In this document: one piece after another, positions 31,935 through 36,613 of the stretch
Position numbering within the stretch: position 1 is the stretch's first letter
How the letters are laid out: each line of letters opens with the position of its first letter
NCBI GenBank assembly: GCA_019307135.1
Contig: JAFDKF010000086.1
Location: 1 to 36,613 of the forward strand
Length of the DNA: 36,613 nucleotides
Reading direction: 5' to 3'
Source of the DNA: Deltaproteobacteria bacterium
GTDB taxonomy: Bacteria > Desulfobacterota > Desulfobacteria > Desulfobacterales > C00003060
Translations under genes and position numbers: made by a program
The notes under the pieces: model-generated
Seen by the model: the letters and a program-made list of their open reading frames with translations, nothing else
Databases searched by the model: none
What the model was told of the DNA's origin: nothing

Positions 31935-33776
31935 TTACCTCAACCAGCCTATGGCATGATCAAAGAAACCCTGTCTCCTTAGACGCTCGGGGGAAAGATA
32001 ATCCAGAAGCAGGGTTTTCAGTTCATTCCGAAACCATCGATCAATGGGAACGCCAAACCCCATCTTGGGTCTTTCAAATAGCTCGGTTGGCACGTACCGG
32101 GCCAGAAGCCTTCTGAGCAGATATTTGCCGGCGCCATTTCTGTATTTCAGGCTATCAGGCAGCTTTGAGGTATACTCCATAACCCGATGATCCAGGAGGG
32201 GCACACGAACTTCCAGGCTGACTGCCATGCTGGCCCGATCCACCTTCGTCAGCATAGCATCAGGGAGATAGGTCTTCTGATCGACCCGCATGAGTCTGTG
32301 AAGAATGGGCCAACCTTCGGTATTCAGAAAAATCTCATCATATGTACTATCCGACAATTGTGTCCCGGTCAAGGCGACGATTTCATCCACATGCCATAGG
32401 CAAATGGTTGTTCGGTAAATGTCCGACACAGAGTCTTGCCCCATCATGGCAACAAGCTTTTGCCATTTATCCGGGAAATTGGCCACCCTGAATCGTCGAG
32501 GAAAGAAACGATACCAACGAAAATAGTTTTTTTCAACCCAATGAGTGGAAATAGCTCCTAGAGAAACGGCCAAGCCTCTTTTGACCCATGTGGGCAGATG
32601 CCGGCAGTTTTCGACCATGGCCTTTGTGCTCCAGTACCGAACGTAGCCGGAAAATTGTTCGTCTCCGCCATCACCAGACAGCACTACCGTTACCTGAGAA
32701 CGGGCCAAACGGCAGACCAAAAAAGTAGGAAGAGATGAGGTATCGGCAAAAGGCTCGTCGTACATGTCGGGAAGCTTTGGAATGACCTCCATTGCATCCC
32801 TGGGGGTGACATAAAATTCAGTGTGATCCGTCCCCAAATGCCTGGCCACCTTGGAGGCCCAAGGGACCTCATTGTACCCTTTGTCTCTGAACCCGATACT
32901 AAATGTCCTGGTCGGGGTGGTGCTGACCTTTTGCATCAGAGCAACTACCACCGAAGAGTCGATCCCGCCGCTTAGCAGGGCTCCGAGGGGCACATCACTG
33001 ACCAGACGGTCGGATACGGCCCGGGTCAAAAGATCGTCCAGTTCTTCCAGTCTCTCTTCCTCGCTCGGGCTCGACTGCCCCGCATGTTCTGGCCTGTCAG
33101 GCAAGGTCCAGTACCTGCAGGATCTCAGATCATTGCCATTGTAGATCAGGTGATGGCCTGGAAGGAGCTTGTACGTATTCCTGAAAATAGTCCTGGGAGC
33201 AGGAACGTATTGGTAGTGGAAAAAAAGTGGAATAGACTTAGGATCAATATCCCTCTCGAAACTCTTGAATGCCATGAGGGCCTTGAGCTCCGAAGCGAAC
33301 AGAAGCCTACCCCGGCTAAAGTGATAATATAGGGGTTTAATTCCCAATCGATCCCGGGCCAAAAAAAGACATTGTTTACGGCTATCCCACAGAGCAATGG
33401 CAAACATGCCCACAAACCTCTTCAGGCAATCAATCCCCCACTGAAGATAAGCCTTAAGGATCACCTCCGTATCGCTATCGCTTTTAAAGTGATGGCCATA
33501 CCCTTCCAGGATTACACGAATCTCTTCAAAATTATACACCTCACCGTTGTAAACTATCCGCACACTTCCATCATCACTCGCCATGGGCTGACGGCCGGCT
33601 GCGGACAGATCGATCACCGACAGCCGCCTGTGCCCCAGCCCAATACCGGCCTCTGGATCAAAAAAAAAGCCCGAATCATCCGGGCCGCGATGGGTGAGAC
33701 GGGATATTGCTTCCGGGAGTGTCGCTTGCAGCGACTTGAAGCTACCAGTACTTAAAAACCCGACGATTCCGCACAT
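31935..33776 (-). CDS. Asparagine synthase (glutamine-hydrolysing), surface-polysaccharide type, shortened C-terminus
   Basis: A 613-residue AsnB-family amidotransferase. The N-terminal glutaminase uses Cys2 (MCGIVGF), with SRLTHRGPDDSG and YNGEVYN motifs. The synthetase domain has the PP-loop SGGIDSS at 269-275, SGDGGDEQF, and KVDRASMAVSLEVRVPLLDHRV. In exopolysaccharide clusters such enzymes are thought to amidate sugar acids instead of making free asparagine. It starts within the 3' end of the SGNH gene with a 25-base overlap in another frame, implying coupled translation. The protein ends GFFDHAIGWLR, about 30-40 residues before the usual end, 38 bases from the start of the broken glycosyltransferase, so its tail may have been replaced during the rearrangement that placed that gene here. 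Confidence 0.9.
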   Translation of the reverse strand: MCGIVGFLSTGSFKSLQATLPEAISRLTHRGPDDSGFFFDPEAGIGLGHRRLSVIDLSAAGRQPMASDDGSVRIVYNGEVYNFEEIRVILEGYGHHFKSDSDTEVILKAYLQWGIDCLKRFVGMFAIALWDSRKQCLFLARDRLGIKPLYYHFSRGRLLFASELKALMAFKSFERDIDPKSIPLFFHYQYVPAPRTIFRNTYKLLPGHHLIYNGNDLRSCRYWTLPDRPEHAGQSSPSEEERLEELDDLLTRAVSDRLVSDVPLGALLSGGIDSSVVVALMQKVSTTPTRTFSIGFRDKGYNEVPWASKVARHLGTDHTEFYVTPRDAMEVIPKLPDMYDEPFADTSSLPTFLVCRLARSQVTVVLSGDGGDEQFSGYVRYWSTKAMVENCRHLPTWVKRGLAVSLGAISTHWVEKNYFRWYRFFPRRFRVANFPDKWQKLVAMMGQDSVSDIYRTTICLWHVDEIVALTGTQLSDSTYDEIFLNTEGWPILHRLMRVDQKTYLPDAMLTKVDRASMAVSLEVRVPLLDHRVMEYTSKLPDSLKYRNGAGKYLLRRLLARYVPTELFERPKMGFGVPIDRWFRNELKTLLLDYLSPERLRRQGFFDHAIGWLR

Positions 33777-35095
33777 TTGTTTGTTCGTGATAATTCATGA
33801 TTTGAAGGAGATAGGAAATGAAGGCTAATGATTTTGTTGGCAATGGTTTGCGCGATAAGTCGCAATCCTTTCGGGCTGTTGTGAGCATCAAAAGGAAATA
33901 GATAGAGGGATCTATGGTCTTCTTCTGCCTCAAGGGCGGGAGTCACGTCAACAAAGGGAACGCCAATTTCACGGCAAGCCTGCTCTACAAATCGATTAAT
34001 GGCCTGCATATGAGAGTCGTTGAGCTGTACCGAATCAGGAATCATTACAACCAACACTTTGGTTCCTGCATCGTTGGCCGTGATAACAACCTGTTTTAAA
34101 CTTTCTGAAAACTCTATATATTTTCGTTTTTCCATTTTTCCTGACATGATTTTGTAATTTGTATTTGTTGGATTTGCAGTCCCCCATTTTTTCTTTCTGT
34201 TCTCAACTGCCTTCATGTAAGCGTATCCGCGCCGGTAACGGTACTTATATTCAAACTGGGCATTTACATTTCTCAAAAAATTCCAGAGTGAAAAGTGGCT
34301 CATTACTCCAGAAACACCTTGATCCTCAAATGGATTTTCTCCTTGATACCCATCAGACTCGTTGTACGGGGGAATTGAACTGGCAAGGTCATCTTCAAAC
34401 AATCCCAAGATAACCAAATCGGGCTGATAAAGAAGAACCTTTCTTTTGAGCATTTCATAATGCTGCCACATATTATGGCCTATGACCCCACAATTGATGA
34501 CCTCACTGGCCATGTTTGCACGATTGAGAATCCCTTCGAGTTGTTTAGGATAGGTATCTTCCAAATTCACACGCGCACCAAAAGTGAAAGAATCCCCAAT
34601 TACCATAATTCGATTGATTCCCGGCTGTCTCCTAAGGGTATGTTCGGCATCCCGAAAACCCACAGAGTTGATATGGTAAGACTCACCAAGGCTTCCAATT
34701 CCGGACGATCCAGGGACAAGTTCCCAGCCAAAAACAGCTGATGCCTGGTGAATCTGGTTCATTTCTGGTTTTGCCATTGGAGGGTTCCAAATACGTATGG
34801 CTATTTCCATAAACAACATAGTCATAAATATTGATACGAGCACAAGGACCATATTCTTGACCTCAAATGTGATTACCATTCGGATCAAAATTAGGGGAAC
34901 AAGAATCTTGATAGGGCTGTATAAGTGATTCGCCTTGATGGAGATTCCCAGAATGCTTGTTTTGAACCCACCTGTGATTATGATAATTGGGATGAGAACT
35001 AAGCAAATTGCTATCCCGAGATCGAGCAATCTCTTGAAAATGCTTAAGATAAATGATCTGGATGACCTATCAATAATTGTCACTCTGGCCTCCAA
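33752..35095 (-). CDS. Membrane-anchored SGNH/GDSL-family hydrolase
   Basis: A 447-residue protein. The first 100 residues contain three hydrophobic segments (about 23-40, 60-75 and 82-97), anchoring it in the inner membrane. An SGNH domain follows: block I is VIGDSFTFGARV with the nucleophile Ser, then INCGVIGHNMWQHYEML (Gly and Asn blocks), LVILGLFEDDL, and near the end FPFDAHNSPKGLRLIA with the Asp and His of the triad. Such proteins in polysaccharide loci usually add or remove O-acyl groups on the polymer; acetyl is most likely but not shown. Upstream is a DUF5989 gene, downstream an overlapping AsnB-type gene, all on one strand. Confidence 0.88.
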   Translation of the reverse strand: MEARVTIIDRSSRSFILSIFKRLLDLGIAICLVLIPIIIITGGFKTSILGISIKANHLYSPIKILVPLILIRMVITFEVKNMVLVLVSIFMTMLFMEIAIRIWNPPMAKPEMNQIHQASAVFGWELVPGSSGIGSLGESYHINSVGFRDAEHTLRRQPGINRIMVIGDSFTFGARVNLEDTYPKQLEGILNRANMASEVINCGVIGHNMWQHYEMLKRKVLLYQPDLVILGLFEDDLASSIPPYNESDGYQGENPFEDQGVSGVMSHFSLWNFLRNVNAQFEYKYRYRRGYAYMKAVENRKKKWGTANPTNTNYKIMSGKMEKRKYIEFSESLKQVVITANDAGTKVLVVMIPDSVQLNDSHMQAINRFVEQACREIGVPFVDVTPALEAEEDHRSLYLFPFDAHNSPKGLRLIAQTIANKIISLHFLSPSNHELSRTNKCAESSGF

Positions 35096-35137
35096 ACGAA
35101 ATGAAAATTCTCAAAATGCTGAAGCTCTTTGAAAACA

Positions 35138-35296
35138 TTAGAACAATGCATAAATAAAAGGAGCTACTGCGCTACCTTCGGTAAAAACAATCAAAGCGCT
35201 GAGTAGCCCTAACGTTATCAAAATGGGAAGTAACCAATAGCGTTTTCTAATCTTTAAGAACTCCCAGAATTCGGTAATGATGGATTGATTCGCCAT
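35138..35296 (-). CDS. DUF5989-family small membrane protein
   Basis: A 52-residue protein: MANQSIITEFWEFLKIRKRY, a single membrane helix (about 21-38, WLLPILITLGLLSALIVF), and the C-terminal GSAVAPFIYALF. The tail, with GSAVAPFIY(A/T)LF, is the hallmark of DUF5989. From memory, members accompany SGNH hydrolases, carbamoyltransferases and AsnB-type genes in polysaccharide loci, which fits this context. The ribosome binding site AGGAG lies eight bases before the ATG. The function is unknown; a role in assembling or anchoring a membrane complex for polymer modification is a guess. It lies 42 bases upstream of the SGNH gene. Confidence 0.82.
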   Translation of the reverse strand: MANQSIITEFWEFLKIRKRYWLLPILITLGLLSALIVFTEGSAVAPFIYALF

Positions 35297-35374
35297 GTTC
35301 ACTCCTTCTAAAATCGTTTCTTAAAACGTTCCTTTGGCTGAGCTGGTTCTGACTGGGTGACCCAAGCCCACAAT

Positions 35375-36613
35375 TCACTCTAAGAGACTTCTATAAAGAC
35401 GGTCCGTGTCGGCTACCAGCCTCTCCTTACTATGGCGCTGCATGGCATATTCTCTTCCCCTTTGTCCCATTTGCTTGCATACATGAGGCCGTTCCAACAA
35501 ATACTGGAGCCCCTTTGCAAAACCCCTCACATTACCCGGTTTCACCAAAATCCCCCGCTCACAGACCTCAAATTCACCCGCTTTGGTTGTTAATAGCGCC
35601 TGTCGGCTTGAGAACATTGCGCCTGGCGGCTTGAGAACATCCCCCGCGTTCCGCATAGCACCTGGCGGCTTGAGAACATTCCCGCATTCCGAAATCAACT
35701 CCCTCACCCCTCCCACATCCGTGGCCACTACAGGTACCCCGGCCGCCATCGCCTCAATCATCGCCACTGGCGTCCCTTCATTATCCGAGGTGAGGGCCAG
35801 CACGTCCAGGTCGACGTATAGTGGTGTCAGGTCCTTCATCCAGCCAGTAAAGATCACTCGGTCTTCCAGATGCAATGTGTGTGTCAGGCTCTCAAGGTCT
35901 TTGCGCAACTCTCCGTCTCCTACAATCAAAAACCGGGTTTTATTGTCTTCTTTGCTATTTGTAAGCAGTTGTACCGCTTCAAGGAACAAACGGTGGTTCT
36001 TGATCCCTGTCAGCCTGCCGATAATGCCCACCAACCTGCCGCTGTTTTCTGCGGGGCCAAGCCGCGCCGGGAATTGGCCCATATCTGCGGCGCCTCGACT
36101 AAATGGTGTTAAATCGAAGCCAAGGGGAATAACCTGGTACTGCTGTCGCCGACCAATCCCAAAATCCCTGCACAACTCCTCTTTCTGCTGCTCACTAACC
36201 ACAACAATGGCGTCAGTGAATTTGGCCAGGATTTTCTCGATTCTCTGGAATAACCTCGATTTGAATGGCGAAAAATAGCCTCGCAGGACATGACCATGAA
36301 AAGTATGAACCACCTTGGATTTTGGATTTTGGATTGCGGATTGCGGATTGCGGATTTTAACGATTGAGATTTTCTGAAGAAAGCACAGCGGCGTGGACCT
36401 TAGGCTCTGTACGGTATTGTAAAGGAGAGCGGCGAGTCGCCCCAGGGTGCCGGCCTTGGCCGTATGCGTATGAACGATCTGGGGTCGGAACTTAAACAGA
36501 AGGCGCAGGACTCGAAAAAAGGCCATTAGATCGTCAGCAGACCGAAGCCTCCGTCCCAGTTGAGGAATTATGATTGGCTTGACCGCCTGCGACTCAGCCA
36601 GATAGGTCATGTC
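35375..36613 (-). CDS. GT4-family glycosyltransferase, copy 2 (open frame; start outside window)
   Basis: A partial gene of 412 visible codons; by comparison with copy 1, about 40 N-terminal residues lie beyond the window. Visible GT-B features are VHTHTAKAGTLGRLAALLYN, VVHTFHGHVLRGYFSP, VVVSEQQKEELC, GIIGRLTGIKNH, FLIVGDGELRKDLE and the donor site EGTPVAMIEAMAAGVPVVATDVGG. Such enzymes transfer sugars to lipid-linked or growing polysaccharide at the cytoplasmic face. Two insertions relative to typical members are repeat-derived: a heptamer array (36317-36358, open with six units) and a 22-base repeat (35596-35680) translated as VLKPPGA peptides. It is the first visible gene of the cluster that continues with DUF5989, SGNH and AsnB genes. 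Confidence 0.9.
   Translation of the reverse strand, partial: DMTYLAESQAVKPIIIPQLGRRLRSADDLMAFFRVLRLLFKFRPQIVHTHTAKAGTLGRLAALLYNTVQSLRSTPLCFLQKISIVKIRNPQSAIQNPKSKVVHTFHGHVLRGYFSPFKSRLFQRIEKILAKFTDAIVVVSEQQKEELCRDFGIGRRQQYQVIPLGFDLTPFSRGAADMGQFPARLGPAENSGRLVGIIGRLTGIKNHRLFLEAVQLLTNSKEDNKTRFLIVGDGELRKDLESLTHTLHLEDRVIFTGWMKDLTPLYVDLDVLALTSDNEGTPVAMIEAMAAGVPVVATDVGGVRELISECGNVLKPPGAMRNAGDVLKPPGAMFSSRQALLTTKAGEFEVCERGILVKPGNVRGFAKGLQYLLERPHVCKQMGQRGREYAMQRHSKERLVADTDRLYRSLLE
35596..35680. repeat. Three copies of CCTGGCGGCTTGAGAACAT inside glycosyltransferase copy 2
   Basis: The copies start near 35596, 35619 and 35658, with GTTCCGCATA-like spacer before the last. They lie in frame between GGVRELIS and EFEVCERGILVKPG, the position where copy 1 carries GAAATCC units. 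Confidence 0.8.
36317..36358. repeat. Frame-setting heptamer array, six units (glycosyltransferase copy 2)
   Basis: The units are two GGATTTT, three GGATTGC, one GGATTTT, encoding KIRNPQSAIQNPKSK on the minus strand. The frame stays open through it, in contrast to copy 1. Confidence 0.9.

Overview
The window looks like a chromosomal segment of a Desulfobacterota-type (sulfate-reducer-like, formerly deltaproteobacterial) genome. This is an inference from gene content: a HemA/CcsA/Met8-like heme and siroheme cluster, a GAF-GspE/PilB ATPase, NfeD next to small membrane genes, type-4 uracil-DNA glycosylase, cobalamin-type radical SAM protein, and abundant GTAGGGGCGGG and GTGGGAGCGGC palindromes. 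No rRNA or species marker is present, so the assignment stops at phylum level.

Layout. 1-273 is the start of a moeA gene leaving the window on the minus strand. 976-1596 is a plus-strand HAD phosphatase. 1828-6258 is a minus-strand group: Met8-like siroheme enzyme, CcsA-like cytochrome assembly protein, HemA and FabD. 6545-7756 is a broken radical SAM gene, followed by a tRNA with CAU anticodon and an EamA transporter. 9473-24036 is a long minus-strand run: uvrC, uvrB, a GspE/PilB ATPase, a small membrane protein, NfeD-type protease, uracil-DNA glycosylase, coaBC, a lipoprotein and an ABC-2-like permease. Then come fbp (+) and an accessory island (25.6-30.2 kb) with two AAA/DUF4143-type ATPases, a DUF4143 remnant and a GxxExxY gene. 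The last 6 kb is a minus-strand surface polysaccharide cluster: GT4 glycosyltransferase (cut by the window end), DUF5989 protein, SGNH hydrolase, asparagine synthase, and a second, broken copy of the glycosyltransferase.

The striking content lies between and inside the genes. Nearly every gap is filled by short tandem repeats of 7-9 bp units, many arranged as two opposed arms (an array followed by its reverse complement), so that the gap can fold into a long imperfect hairpin. Several unit sequences recur at distant loci. Arrays run right up to, or supply, stop codons (HAD gene, hemA, gspE, coaBC, lipoprotein, one glycosyltransferase), and one appears to have overwritten the uvrB start codon.

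Two families of small non-coding mobile elements sit among them. Family A has ends GGCATCCTTCA...GTTTACAC, three copies, 8-bp target duplications on two of them and changing palindromic cargo. Family B has CTGTGCGGTT ends, three copies and 9-bp target duplications on two of them; it interrupts two genes. Both families are nested inside repeat hairpins.

The clearest functional consequence is in the paired glycosyltransferases. A heptamer array inside the coding region has six units in one copy (open frame) and seven in the other (frameshift), which is the signature of a slippage-controlled on/off gene. The same gene carries a second heptamer array translated in frame as heptapeptides, and a family B insertion whose precise removal would restore the frame.
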